Shown here: piece after piece, positions 1 through 7,002 of the stretch | Position numbering within the stretch: position 1 is the first letter of the stretch | Layout of the letters: the number at the start of each line of letters is the position of its first letter | NCBI GenBank assembly: GCA_035443825.1 | Contig: DAOMNN010000050.1 | Coordinates: forward strand, 1 to 25,858 | Direction: 5' to 3' | DNA from: DAOMNN01 sp035443825 | GTDB lineage: Bacteria; Pseudomonadota; Gammaproteobacteria; Burkholderiales; Rhodocyclaceae | DNA: 25,858 nucleotides | The notes under the pieces: model-generated | What the model saw: the letters and a program-made list of their open reading frames with translations, nothing else | Database searches by the model: none | What the model was told of the DNA's origin: nothing | Position numbers and translations under genes: made by a program

Positions 1-68
1 CCTACAAGGGCAAGGGCGTCCGTTATGCGGACGAGGTGGTGGTGCTCAAGGAAACGAAGAAGAAGTAA
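1..68 (+). CDS. rplF: 50S ribosomal protein L6, C-terminal end only
   Basis: Only the last 21 codons are present, in the frame beginning at base 3 and ending with TAA at 66-68. The translated tail reads YKGKGVRYADEVV followed by VLKETKKK, which matches the conserved KGKGVRY end of bacterial L6. L6 binds 23S rRNA near the sarcin-ricin loop of the large subunit. The position directly before rplR is the standard spc operon order. The gene is cut by the window edge, not by mutation. Confidence 0.93.
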   Translation, partial: YKGKGVRYADEVVVLKETKKK

Positions 69-80
69 GGACGGTTCGTC

Positions 81-434
81 ATGAACAAAAAACAGGTTCG
101 TCTGCGTCGTGCTCGCAAAACCCGAGCCAAACTCGCGGAGCTGAAGGCGGTGCGTCTGACTGTGTTCCGTTCCAACTCCCATATCTACGCACAGCTTATT
201 TCCGGCTGCGGCTCAAAGGTACTGGCCTCTGCATCCACTGTGGAGCAGGATGTGCGCGCTCAGCTAAAGAACGGCGGCAACAGGCAGGCCGCCGAACTGG
301 TCGGCAAGTTGATCGCCGAGCGTGCGAAGGGGGTCGGTATCGAAGCGGTCTCGTTCGACCGTTCCGGTTTCCTTTTTCACGGTCGCGTCAAGGCGCTGGC
401 CGAGGCCGCCCGGGAAGGCGGACTCAAGTTCTAA
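81..434 (+). CDS. rplR: 50S ribosomal protein L18
   Basis: This 117-residue protein has the usual L18 length and layout: a basic N-terminus (KKQVRLRRARKTRAKL), the RLTVFRSNSHIYAQ strand, and an end reading FDRSGFLFHGRVKALAEAAREGGL. L18 binds 5S rRNA in the central protuberance of the large subunit. An AAGGA ribosome-binding site lies about 10 bp before the ATG. It follows rplF by 12 bp and precedes rpsE by 12 bp, so it is a co-transcribed spc operon member. Confidence 0.98.
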   Translation: MNKKQVRLRRARKTRAKLAELKAVRLTVFRSNSHIYAQLISGCGSKVLASASTVEQDVRAQLKNGGNRQAAELVGKLIAERAKGVGIEAVSFDRSGFLFHGRVKALAEAAREGGLKF

Positions 435-446
435 GCGAGGATTTGT

Positions 447-971
447 ATGGCTAAGCAACAAAGCAGACGGTCGCCGGCCTCGGAGGAGCGTGACGACGGT
501 CTTCGGGAGAAGATGGTCGCGATCAATCGTGTCACCAAGGTTGTGAAGGGTGGCCGTATCCTGGGCTTCGCGGCATTGACGGTGGTCGGTGACGGCGATG
601 GCGGTATCGGGATGGGCAAGGGCAAGTCCCGCGAGGTACCGGTGGCGGTGCAAAAGGCGATGGACGAAGCGCGCCGCAAGCTGGCCAAGGTATCGCTCAA
701 GAACGGTACGCTGCAGCACACGGTGATTGGTCACCATGGTGCTTCACGGGTGCTGATGCAGCCGGCACCGAGTGGTACCGGGATCATTGCCGGCGGCCCG
801 ATGCGCGCAGTGTTCGAGGTGATGGGCGTGACCGACGTGATTTGCAAGTGCATCGGATCGACCAATCCTTACAACGTTGTTCGTGCCACGATCAACGGTT
901 TGCTCGCAGTGAATACGCCCGCGGAAATCGCGGCCAAGCGCGGCAAGACCGTTGAAGAGATTCTGGGGTAA
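447..971 (+). CDS. rpsE: 30S ribosomal protein S5
   Basis: The product has 174 residues, slightly longer than E. coli S5. The N-terminal part (about residues 17-85) is the double-stranded RNA-binding-like S5 domain, with the VTKVVKGGRILGF and GDGDGGIGMGKGKSREVP motifs. The C-terminal domain carries GTGIIAGGPMRAVFE and the SxNPYNVVRAT block. S5 sits at the mRNA entry channel of the small subunit and contributes to decoding accuracy. It lies 12 bp after rplR and 3 bp before rpmD. Confidence 0.98.
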   Translation: MAKQQSRRSPASEERDDGLREKMVAINRVTKVVKGGRILGFAALTVVGDGDGGIGMGKGKSREVPVAVQKAMDEARRKLAKVSLKNGTLQHTVIGHHGASRVLMQPAPSGTGIIAGGPMRAVFEVMGVTDVICKCIGSTNPYNVVRATINGLLAVNTPAEIAAKRGKTVEEILG

Positions 972-974
972 GCA

Positions 975-1157
975 ATGTCCGACAAGAAGATCAAGGTCAC
1001 GCTCGTCAAGAGCGTGATCGGAACGAAGCAGTCTCATCGTGCGACCGTGCGCGGTCTCGGCCTGCGCAGGCTCAATCACACGGTCGAGTTGCAGGACACC
1101 CCGGAAGTGAGGGGTATGGTCAACAAGGTTTCGTACCTGGTGAAGTGTGAGGGTTGA
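975..1157 (+). CDS. rpmD: 50S ribosomal protein L30
   Basis: This is a 60-residue protein with the single L30 fold: a KIKVTLVKSVIGTKQSHRAT start and the conserved LGLRRLNHTVE core, ending in a short MVNKVSYLVK strand. It is a small component of the large subunit. The start lies 3 bp after the rpsE stop, and the TGA at 1155-1157 is 1 bp before the rplO ATG, so translation of the three genes is probably coupled. Confidence 0.98.
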   Translation: MSDKKIKVTLVKSVIGTKQSHRATVRGLGLRRLNHTVELQDTPEVRGMVNKVSYLVKCEG

Positions 1158-1158
1158 T

Positions 1159-1596
1159 ATGAAACTGAATTCAATCAAGCCCGCTGCAGGCGCCAAGAAA
1201 GCTGCGCGCCGTGTCGGGCGCGGGATTGGCTCGGGTCTCGGGAAGACCTGCGGCCGTGGTCACAAGGGCCAGAAATCGCGTGCCGGCGGATTTCACAAGG
1301 TCGGTTTCGAAGGCGGTCAGATGCCGCTGCAGCGGCGTCTTCCGAAGCGCGGTTTCGTGTCGCTGACGGGGTCGCGCAATGCCGAAGTCCGACTGGACGA
1401 AATCGACAGATTGCCGGTCGACGAGATCGACTTGCTGGTGTTGATGCAGGCAGGGATCGTGGCCGCGGATACGCTCTCAGCGAAGGTCATTCTCTCTGGC
1501 GCGATCAGCCGCAAGGTGACGTTGCGCGGCGTGGGTGCGACCAAGGGTGCGCAGGCGGCCATCGAAGCGGCCGGCGGTTCCGTGGTAACCGGGTAA
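1159..1596 (+). CDS. rplO: 50S ribosomal protein L15
   Basis: The protein has 145 residues and starts MKLNSIKPAAGAKK, the usual L15 N-terminus. An in-frame ATG 12 bases upstream (1147) lies inside rpmD and is not needed. The glycine- and arginine-rich stretch VGRGIGSGLGKTCGRGHKGQ, followed by KSRAGG and FEGGQMPLQRRLPKRGF, is the L15 signature that threads into 23S rRNA. The C-terminal globular part runs from about residue 70. The gene follows rpmD by 1 bp and precedes secY, the universal order. Confidence 0.97.
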   Translation: MKLNSIKPAAGAKKAARRVGRGIGSGLGKTCGRGHKGQKSRAGGFHKVGFEGGQMPLQRRLPKRGFVSLTGSRNAEVRLDEIDRLPVDEIDLLVLMQAGIVAADTLSAKVILSGAISRKVTLRGVGATKGAQAAIEAAGGSVVTG

Positions 1597-1611
1597 TCAA
1601 GGGATTCGACT

Positions 1612-2937
1612 GTGGTCAAGACGGCAGGCACGCTGGGAAGTACCGGACGGTTCGGCGACCTGAAGCGGCGGATTCTATTCGTTCTCGGCGCGCTGATCGT
1701 ATATCGCATCGGTGCGCATATCCCTGTCCCCGGGATCGATCCGGAACGGCTTGCAGAATTGTTCCAGTCGCAAGCCGGCGGTATCCTCGGCGTATTCAAC
1801 CTGTTCTCGGGGGGTGCGCTTTCCCGTTTCACCATCTTCGCGCTGGGGATCATGCCGTACATTTCGGCGTCGATCATCATGCAACTGATGACGGTGGCGG
1901 TGCCTGCGCTCGAGCAACTCAAGAAGGAAGGCGAAGCGGGGCGACGCAAGATTACGCAGTACACCAGATACGGTACGCTCCTGCTTGCCCTGGCACAATC
2001 GATAGGGATGTCGATTGCGCTCGAGACCCAGCCCGGACTGGTGCTGGATCCAGGGCTGATGTTCCGCTTCGTTACGGTGACGACGCTGGTTACCGGGACC
2101 ATATTTCTGATGTGGCTCGGTGAGCAGATCACGGAGCGTGGGATCGGCAACGGTATCTCGCTGATCATTTTCGCGGGGATCGTAGCCGGTCTTCCGACTG
2201 CGATCGGCGGATTGTTCGAGTTGGTGCGGACCGGCGGGATGCACCCATTCACGGCCTTGATCATCTGCATCCTGGTGGTTCTTGTCACGGGTTTCGTCGT
2301 TTTCGTGGAGCGGGGTCAGCGCAAGATTCTGGTCAATTACGCCAAGCGGCAGGTGGGCAACAAGTTGTACGGGGGGCAGAGCTCGCATCTGCCCCTCAAG
2401 CTGAACATGGCTGGCGTGATACCGCCGATTTTCGCCTCGAGCATCATCCTCTTCCCGGCGACGCTGGGGCAGTGGTTCGGGGCTGCGGAGGGTATGACCT
2501 GGCTGCGGGACATCTCGTCGACATTGGCGCCGGGTCAGCCGATCTACGTGATGCTGTATGCAGGGGCGATCATCTTCTTCTGTTTCTTCTACACCGCGCT
2601 GGTCTTCAACGCGCGCGATACGGCGGACAACCTGAAGAAGAGCGGTGCATTCGTGCCCGGCATTCGCCCCGGTGACCAGACGGCGCGGTATATCGACAAG
2701 ATTCTGACCCGACTGACGCTGGTCGGCGCAGTGTACATCACGCTGGTGTGCCTGCTGCCGGAGTTCCTTATCCTGCGCTGGAACGTCCCGTTTTATTTCG
2801 GTGGCACGTCGCTGCTGATCATTGTGGTCGTTACGATGGATTTCATGACGCAGGTTCAGTCCCACGTCATGTCTCACCAGTACGAGAGCCTGCTGAAGAA
2901 GGCGAACTTCAAAGGTTCCGGGCTTCCTACCAGGTGA
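1612..2937 (+). CDS. secY: Preprotein translocase subunit SecY
   Basis: The product has 441 residues and ten expected membrane spans. It forms the protein-conducting channel of the inner membrane with SecE and SecG. Visible signatures are YRIGAHIPVPGID near residue 30, the FSGGALSRFTIFALGIMPYISASI block in the plug and TM2 area, the cytosolic loop GQRKILVNYAKRQVG, and the late loop PGIRPGDQTARYI. Translation starts at GTG 1612, with an AAGGGA ribosome-binding site about 7 bp upstream. It lies 15 bp after rplO and 4 bp before infA. Confidence 0.98.
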   Translation: MVKTAGTLGSTGRFGDLKRRILFVLGALIVYRIGAHIPVPGIDPERLAELFQSQAGGILGVFNLFSGGALSRFTIFALGIMPYISASIIMQLMTVAVPALEQLKKEGEAGRRKITQYTRYGTLLLALAQSIGMSIALETQPGLVLDPGLMFRFVTVTTLVTGTIFLMWLGEQITERGIGNGISLIIFAGIVAGLPTAIGGLFELVRTGGMHPFTALIICILVVLVTGFVVFVERGQRKILVNYAKRQVGNKLYGGQSSHLPLKLNMAGVIPPIFASSIILFPATLGQWFGAAEGMTWLRDISSTLAPGQPIYVMLYAGAIIFFCFFYTALVFNARDTADNLKKSGAFVPGIRPGDQTARYIDKILTRLTLVGAVYITLVCLLPEFLILRWNVPFYFGGTSLLIIVVVTMDFMTQVQSHVMSHQYESLLKKANFKGSGLPTR

Positions 2938-2941
2938 AGTT

Positions 2942-3160
2942 ATGGCTAAGGAAGATGTAATTGAAATGCAGGGCGAGGTTGTTGAAAACCTCCCCAATGC
3001 TACCTTTCGCGTCAAGCTGGAAAACGGCCATGTCGTGCTTGGCTACATTTCAGGGAAGATGCGGATGCACTACATCCGCATCCTTCCGGGTGACAAGGTC
3101 ACCGTGCAGCTCACGCCCTACGACCTGACCAAGGCCCGGATCGTTTTCCGGACGAAGTAA
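2942..3160 (+). CDS. infA: Translation initiation factor IF-1
   Basis: This 72-residue protein is a single S1-like OB fold with all the usual IF-1 blocks: MAKEDVIEMQGEVVE, NATFRVKLENGHVVLGYISGK, the RMHYIRILPGDKV strand, and a tail ending in KARIVFRTK. IF-1 occupies the A site of the 30S subunit during initiation. The gene sits between secY and rpmJ, as in many betaproteobacteria; in E. coli infA lies outside the operon. The spacing to secY is 4 bp. Confidence 0.98.
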   Translation: MAKEDVIEMQGEVVENLPNATFRVKLENGHVVLGYISGKMRMHYIRILPGDKVTVQLTPYDLTKARIVFRTK

Positions 3161-3181
3161 TCGAGAAACAGGAGCAACGAA

Positions 3182-3295
3182 ATGAGAGTTCAGGCTTCGG
3201 TGAAGAGACTTTGCCGTCACTGCAAGATTGTCCGCCGCAAGGGTGTGGTTCGCGTGATCTGCACTGATCCGCGCCATAAACAGCGTCAGGGTTGA
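3182..3295 (+). CDS. rpmJ: 50S ribosomal protein L36, zinc-ribbon form
   Basis: This short gene encodes 37 residues starting MRVQASVKRLCRHCK. Cys11, Cys14, Cys27 and His32 form the complete zinc ribbon of the C+ type L36, so this copy should bind zinc. A purine-rich AGGAGCAACGAA ribosome-binding region precedes the ATG by about 8 bp. It is the last gene of the spc block. Its TGA at 3293-3295 lies inside the -35 hexamer of a probable promoter for the next genes. Confidence 0.96.
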   Translation: MRVQASVKRLCRHCKIVRRKGVVRVICTDPRHKQRQG

Positions 3296-3320
3296 TCTTG
3301 CGGTCAACACAGATTAAAAT
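3292..3320 (+). promoter_or_regulatory. Probable alpha-operon promoter overlapping the rpmJ stop codon
   Basis: TTGATC at 3292-3297 and TAAAAT at 3315-3320 are separated by exactly 17 bp, close to the sigma-70 consensus. The -35 element includes the last bases of rpmJ. Transcription would begin about 20 bases before the rpsM ATG at 3349. That position would allow rpsM-rpsK-rpsD-rpoA-rplQ to be transcribed separately from the spc genes. No experimental support is available from sequence alone. Confidence 0.6.
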
Positions 3321-3348
3321 TTAATGTTTCGCTTTTTGGGGTAGACGA

Positions 3349-3714
3349 ATGGCCCGTATTGCAGGGGTAAACATTCCCAATCACAAGCATGCAGAGATTG
3401 CGCTTACCGCCATCTATGGAATCGGGCGTACGCGTTCGCAAAAGATCTGCGATACCGCTGGTATTGCGCGTTCCGCGAAGGTGAAGGATCTGACCGAGTC
3501 CGACATGGACCGGCTGCGCGAAGAGGTTGGCAAGTTCATCGTCGAAGGTGACCTTCGTCGTGAAGTCACGATGAACATCAAGCGCCTCATGGATCTGGGG
3601 TGCTATCGCGGCTTTCGCCATCGTCGGGGTCTGCCCTTGCGTGGGCAGCGTACGCGGACCAATGCACGCACGCGTAAAGGGCCGCGCAAGGCCATCGCCG
3701 GCAAGAAGAAGTGA
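3349..3714 (+). CDS. rpsM: 30S ribosomal protein S13
   Basis: The protein has 121 residues. The MARIAGVNIPNHKHAEIALT start, the YGIGRTRSQKIC helix-hairpin-helix region and the basic C-terminal extension with GLPLRGQRTRTNARTRKGP are S13 hallmarks. S13 sits in the head of the small subunit, contacts the P-site tRNA and forms intersubunit bridges with the large subunit. It is the first gene after the probable alpha promoter, with a GGGGT ribosome-binding site about 9 bp before the ATG. Confidence 0.98.
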   Translation: MARIAGVNIPNHKHAEIALTAIYGIGRTRSQKICDTAGIARSAKVKDLTESDMDRLREEVGKFIVEGDLRREVTMNIKRLMDLGCYRGFRHRRGLPLRGQRTRTNARTRKGPRKAIAGKKK

Positions 3715-3726
3715 CAGGGGTAAATA

Positions 3727-4116
3727 ATGGCTAAGACTGCTGCGAAAGTTCGCAAGAAAGTTAAGAAGAACGTTGCCGAGGGTATCGCCCACGTGCATGC
3801 GAGCTTCAACAACACGATCATCACGATCACCGACCGGCAGGGCAATGCGTTGTCCTGGGCGACTTCCGGCGGCGCCGGGTTCAAGGGCTCGCGCAAGAGT
3901 ACCCCGTTCGCGGCTCAGGTTGCTGCCGAAGCTGCCGGCAAGGCCGCGCAGGAATGCGGTATCAAGAATCTCGAAGTGCGCATCAAGGGACCTGGTCCCG
4001 GGCGCGAGTCGGCAGTCCGCGCGTTGAATGCGATTGGCATCAAGATCTCCAGCATCACGGACATCACGCCGATCCCGCACAACGGCTGCCGGCCGCCCAA
4101 GAAGCGTCGCATCTGA
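3727..4116 (+). CDS. rpsK: 30S ribosomal protein S11
   Basis: The product has 129 residues. The lysine-rich N-terminus is followed by GIAHVHASFNNTIITITD, the SGGAGFKGSRKSTPFAAQ block and the PGPGRESAVRAL motif, and it ends in PHNGCRPPKKRRI. S11 lies on the platform of the small subunit next to the E site. The start has an AGGGG ribosome-binding site ending 6 bp upstream. The gene lies 12 bp after rpsM. Confidence 0.98.
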   Translation: MAKTAAKVRKKVKKNVAEGIAHVHASFNNTIITITDRQGNALSWATSGGAGFKGSRKSTPFAAQVAAEAAGKAAQECGIKNLEVRIKGPGPGRESAVRALNAIGIKISSITDITPIPHNGCRPPKKRRI

Positions 4117-4143
4117 CAGCGCGCATTTGACAAGGAGTTAGAC

Positions 4144-4773
4144 GTGGCTCGTAATCTGGATCCCAAGTGCCGTCAGTGCCGTCGCGAGGGCGAAAAGTTG
4201 TTTCTCAAGGGTGAAAAGTGTTTCACCGACAAGTGTGCGATCGAACGCCGCGCGTATGCGCCGGGGCAGCATGGTCAGCGCTCCGGCCAGCGCATGTCCG
4301 GTTACGGCGTCCAGTTGCGCGAGAAGCAGAAGATCCGTCGCTTGTACGGCGTTCTCGAAAGCCAGTTCCGCAAGGTTTATGCGGAGGCTGATCGTCGTCG
4401 CGGGCAGACCGGCGAGAACCTGTTGCAGCTGCTCGAAGGGCGGCTTGACTCGGTCGTCTACCGGATGGGGTTTGGTGCGTCCCGCGCCGAATCGCGTCAG
4501 CTCGTGCGGCACAACGGCATACTGGTGAACGGCCGACGGGTGAATATTCCCTCCTACGTCGTGCGCCCCGGTGATGTCGTCGAGCTCACCGAGAAATCGC
4601 GTGGCCAGCTTCGCGTCAAGGCCGCTCTCGAAGCAGCCACGTCGCGTGGTTTTCCGGAATGGCTCGAGGTCGACGCGAAAGCCGGGAAGGGTGTTTTCAA
4701 GGCATATCCGCAACGTGCCGAACTGCCGCCGACCATCAATGAGAACCTGGTTGTGGAATTGTATTCCCGCTAA
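4144..4773 (+). CDS. rpsD: 30S ribosomal protein S4, zinc-finger form
   Basis: The protein has 209 residues and starts with GTG at 4144, preceded by AAGGAG. Its N-terminal region keeps Cys9, Cys12, Cys26 and Cys31 in a C-X2-C-X13-C-X4-C arrangement, so this is the zinc-binding type of S4; the E. coli protein has lost it. The YAPGQHGQR stretch and the S4 RNA-binding domain (RLDSVVYRMGFGASRAESRQ onward) are intact. S4 nucleates 30S assembly, and in other bacteria it represses translation of the alpha operon. Such autoregulation is possible here but no leader structure was established. Confidence 0.98.
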   Translation: MARNLDPKCRQCRREGEKLFLKGEKCFTDKCAIERRAYAPGQHGQRSGQRMSGYGVQLREKQKIRRLYGVLESQFRKVYAEADRRRGQTGENLLQLLEGRLDSVVYRMGFGASRAESRQLVRHNGILVNGRRVNIPSYVVRPGDVVELTEKSRGQLRVKAALEAATSRGFPEWLEVDAKAGKGVFKAYPQRAELPPTINENLVVELYSR

Positions 4774-4812
4774 CCGGTTGTCCTGACGAACAAAACACCC
4801 GAGGAACTGCTG

Positions 4813-5793
4813 ATGCAAAGCAATTCACTGCTGAAACCCCGCATCATCGACGTCCAGAACGTCTCGCCGGTGCAGGCGCGCGTCACCATGGAGCCGTTCG
4901 AGCGTGGCTTTGGCCATACGCTTGGGAACGCCCTGCGACGCATCCTTCTGTCTTCGCTGCCGGGCTGCGCGCCGACGGAAGTCAGCATCGAAGGAGTACT
5001 CCACGAGTATTCGACGCTTGACGGTGTTCGCGAGGACATCGTCGACGTGTTGCTCAACCTCAAGGGGGTGGTGCTCAAGCTACACAATCGGGGCGAGGCC
5101 ACCCTTCGGCTGGCGAAGTCGGGCGAAGGGCTGGTTACGGCCGGCGATATCGAAATTGGCCATGACGTCGAGATCATCAATCCTGATCATGTGATTGCGC
5201 ATCTCGCCCCAGGCGGCAAGATCGACATGGAGATCAAGATCGAGCAGGGTCGCGGTTATGAGCCAGCCAACGTGCGGCCGACGAAGGAAGAGAGCAAGAG
5301 CATCGGGCACGTCATGCTGGATGCATCCTTCAGCCCGGTGCGCCGGGTCAGCTACATGGTCGAGAGCGCACGCGTCGAGCAGCGGACCGATCTGGACCGT
5401 CTGGTAATTGATATCGAGACCAACGGTGCGGTCGATCCCGAGGAAGCGATCCGTTACGCGGCTCGCGTACTGATGGACCAGCTGTCGGTGTTCGCCGATC
5501 TGGAAGGCACCGAGCCGGTGGACATGAAGCCCCAGGTCGAGACGATCGATCCCGTGCTGCTGCGTCCGGTAGATGATCTCGAGCTGACGGTTCGCTCAGC
5601 CAACTGCCTCAAGGCCGAGAATATCTACTATATCGGTGATCTGATCCAGAGAACCGAGACCGAGCTGCTCAAGACCCCGAACCTGGGTCGCAAGTCGCTC
5701 AATGAAATCAAGGAAGTGTTGGCCACCCGCGGGTTGACGCTCGGGATGAAACTTGAAAACTGGCCGCCGGCCGGGCTTGAAAAGCTCGGTTGA
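4813..5793 (+). CDS. rpoA: DNA-directed RNA polymerase subunit alpha
   Basis: The product has 326 residues, the normal length. The N-terminal dimerisation and assembly domain (about 1-230) carries FERGFGHTLGNALRRILLSS and GVLHEYSTLDGVREDI. The C-terminal domain (about 245-320), which contacts UP elements and activators, carries LELTVRSANCLKAENI and the KTPNLGRKSLNEIKEVL helix. The gene sits between rpsD and rplQ, as usual. Its ATG is preceded by GAGGAACTGCTG. Confidence 0.98.
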   Translation: MQSNSLLKPRIIDVQNVSPVQARVTMEPFERGFGHTLGNALRRILLSSLPGCAPTEVSIEGVLHEYSTLDGVREDIVDVLLNLKGVVLKLHNRGEATLRLAKSGEGLVTAGDIEIGHDVEIINPDHVIAHLAPGGKIDMEIKIEQGRGYEPANVRPTKEESKSIGHVMLDASFSPVRRVSYMVESARVEQRTDLDRLVIDIETNGAVDPEEAIRYAARVLMDQLSVFADLEGTEPVDMKPQVETIDPVLLRPVDDLELTVRSANCLKAENIYYIGDLIQRTETELLKTPNLGRKSLNEIKEVLATRGLTLGMKLENWPPAGLEKLG

Positions 5794-5821
5794 TGCGTAT
5801 CAGTGAAGTGAGGTAAGGAAA

Positions 5822-6232
5822 ATGCGTCACCGTCACGGTCTTCGCAAGCTGAACCGTACGAGCAGTCACCGCCAGGCGATGTTTCGCAACATGGCCAATT
5901 CACTGCTGCGTCACGAAGTGATCAAGACGACTTTGCCGAAGGCGAAGGAACTGCGCCGGGTCGTCGAGCCACTGATCACCCTGGGCAAGAAGCCCAGCCT
6001 CTCCAATCGTCGTCTGGCGTTCAACCGCCTGCGCGACCGGGAAATGGTGGTCAAGATCTTCGACGAGCTCGGAACGCGCTATGCCACTCGCAACGGCGGC
6101 TATCTGCGCATTCTGAAGTTCGGCTTCCGCGATGGCGACAATGCGCCCATGGCACTGGTCGAACTGCTTGACCGTCCGGAGGAGGCCGAAGTGGTCGATA
6201 CGGAAGAGGGCAAGGAGGCCGCTGCGGCTTGA
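5822..6232 (+). CDS. rplQ: 50S ribosomal protein L17
   Basis: The product has 136 residues. MRHRHGLRKLNRTSSHRQAM is the universal L17 start, followed by the RNMANSLLRHEVIKTTLPKAKELR block and the RNGGYLRILK strand. The last 20 or so residues are an acidic, alanine-rich tail beyond the conserved core, common among proteobacterial versions. L17 lies at the base of the large subunit near the exit tunnel. It is the final gene of the alpha operon and is followed 24 bp later by a terminator. Confidence 0.98.
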   Translation: MRHRHGLRKLNRTSSHRQAMFRNMANSLLRHEVIKTTLPKAKELRRVVEPLITLGKKPSLSNRRLAFNRLRDREMVVKIFDELGTRYATRNGGYLRILKFGFRDGDNAPMALVELLDRPEEAEVVDTEEGKEAAAA

Positions 6233-6256
6233 GGTTGTTGCCGCACGCACAAAGTG

Positions 6257-6282
6257 AAGGCCGCGAAGCGGCCTTTCTTTTT
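6257..6282 (+). terminator. Intrinsic terminator of the alpha operon
   Basis: AAGGCCGC at 6257-6264 pairs perfectly with GCGGCCTT at 6268-6275 around a GAA loop. The stem is followed by a T-rich tract (TCTTTTT). It ends the ribosomal operon. It may also slow transcription arriving from hslR on the other strand, which converges on it, but the T tract on that side is weaker. Confidence 0.92.
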
Positions 6283-6338
6283 GGCATCGCCTCATGACCC
6301 AGGCGTTCGGATACTGGAGCGACTCCGGGGTCCGTGCC

Positions 6339-6740
6339 TCAGCCGTTGTTTCGCCAACGCTCCAGCCTGCGTCGATCACGCTTGGTCGGGCGTGCGGACG
6401 ACACCTCGGCCGCAGCGCCGGCGGCGAGGCGTTGTGAACGGGCGTGCTGCTTGCGTTCCAGACTTTCGGCGCTCTCCGCATACATGGCCTGGGCGTTCGA
6501 TGCCGGGCCGCGGTGCGCCGACACTTCGACCACGACGACTTCGGTGGTGTCGGCCCCGCGGGTGGTCTCGATACGGTCACCGACCCGGATCGATCTTGCC
6601 CGCTTGCAGCGTGACCCATTGACCTTGACATGTCCGGCATCGACGGCTTCGGCAGCGAGGCTTCGCGTCTTGTAGAAGCGCGCGGCCCAAAGCCATTTGT
6701 CGATGCGTACGAGATCGGTGGTGATCGAGGGCGGAATCAT
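6339..6740 (-). CDS. hslR: Ribosome-associated heat shock protein Hsp15 (S4-domain RNA-binding protein)
   Basis: This 133-residue protein starts MIPPSITTDL and then shows the Hsp15 core VRIDKWLWAARFYKTRSLA, followed by VDAGHVKVNG and RVGDRIE. This is an S4 RNA-binding domain at about residues 11-70. The C-terminal half is basic and helical (SLERKQHARSQRL, KRDRRRLERW). Family knowledge: Hsp15 binds free 50S subunits carrying stalled nascent chains and moves peptidyl-tRNA so that the subunit can be recycled. It converges on rplQ with about 56 bp between its stop and the rplQ terminator. No strong ribosome-binding site precedes the chosen ATG, so the exact start is less certain than the family call. 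Confidence 0.9.
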   Translation of the reverse strand: MIPPSITTDLVRIDKWLWAARFYKTRSLAAEAVDAGHVKVNGSRCKRARSIRVGDRIETTRGADTTEVVVVEVSAHRGPASNAQAMYAESAESLERKQHARSQRLAAGAAAEVSSARPTKRDRRRLERWRNNG

Positions 6741-6872
6741 GTGCGTAGCGCGAGGGGCTTGTGCAGACTGCGATTCATACGGTGCGCGGGTACCTGTACT
6801 ATTGCGCTAGGAACCTGTCGGACTTGGACGATCGTCGCGAGGCGTGTTGGAAAGCGAGGTCAGATTCGGCCC

Positions 6873-6907
6873 TTTTCGAGGCGCATGGTGGTTCCATGCG
6901 ACGAAAA
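6873..6907. other. Long interrupted hairpin upstream of galE
   Basis: TTTTCG at 6873-6878 pairs with CGAAAA at 6902-6907. Inside it, CGCATGG at 6882-6888 pairs perfectly with CCATGCG at 6894-6900 around a TGGTT loop; an AGG/A internal bulge separates the two stems. It lies in the 262-base gap between the divergent hslR and galE starts (6741-7002), which otherwise shows only a weak possible promoter (TTCATA at 6774-6779 and TACTAT at 6797-6802). It could be an attenuator-like structure or an operator. Its function is unknown. Confidence 0.5.
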
Positions 6908-7002
6908 AACGGGCGGACATGAACCGCTTCTCCCCCTGTCGCAGCAAATCAAGCTCAAGTCCGACGGACTCGTGGGAGCCAGCATAACGGCACGGAGACC
7001 GA

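Noticed and set aside
1675..3015. A 446-residue minus-strand open frame opposite secY
   Set aside because: secY is certain in the other direction, and this frame translates to low-complexity charged sequence with no ribosome-binding site.
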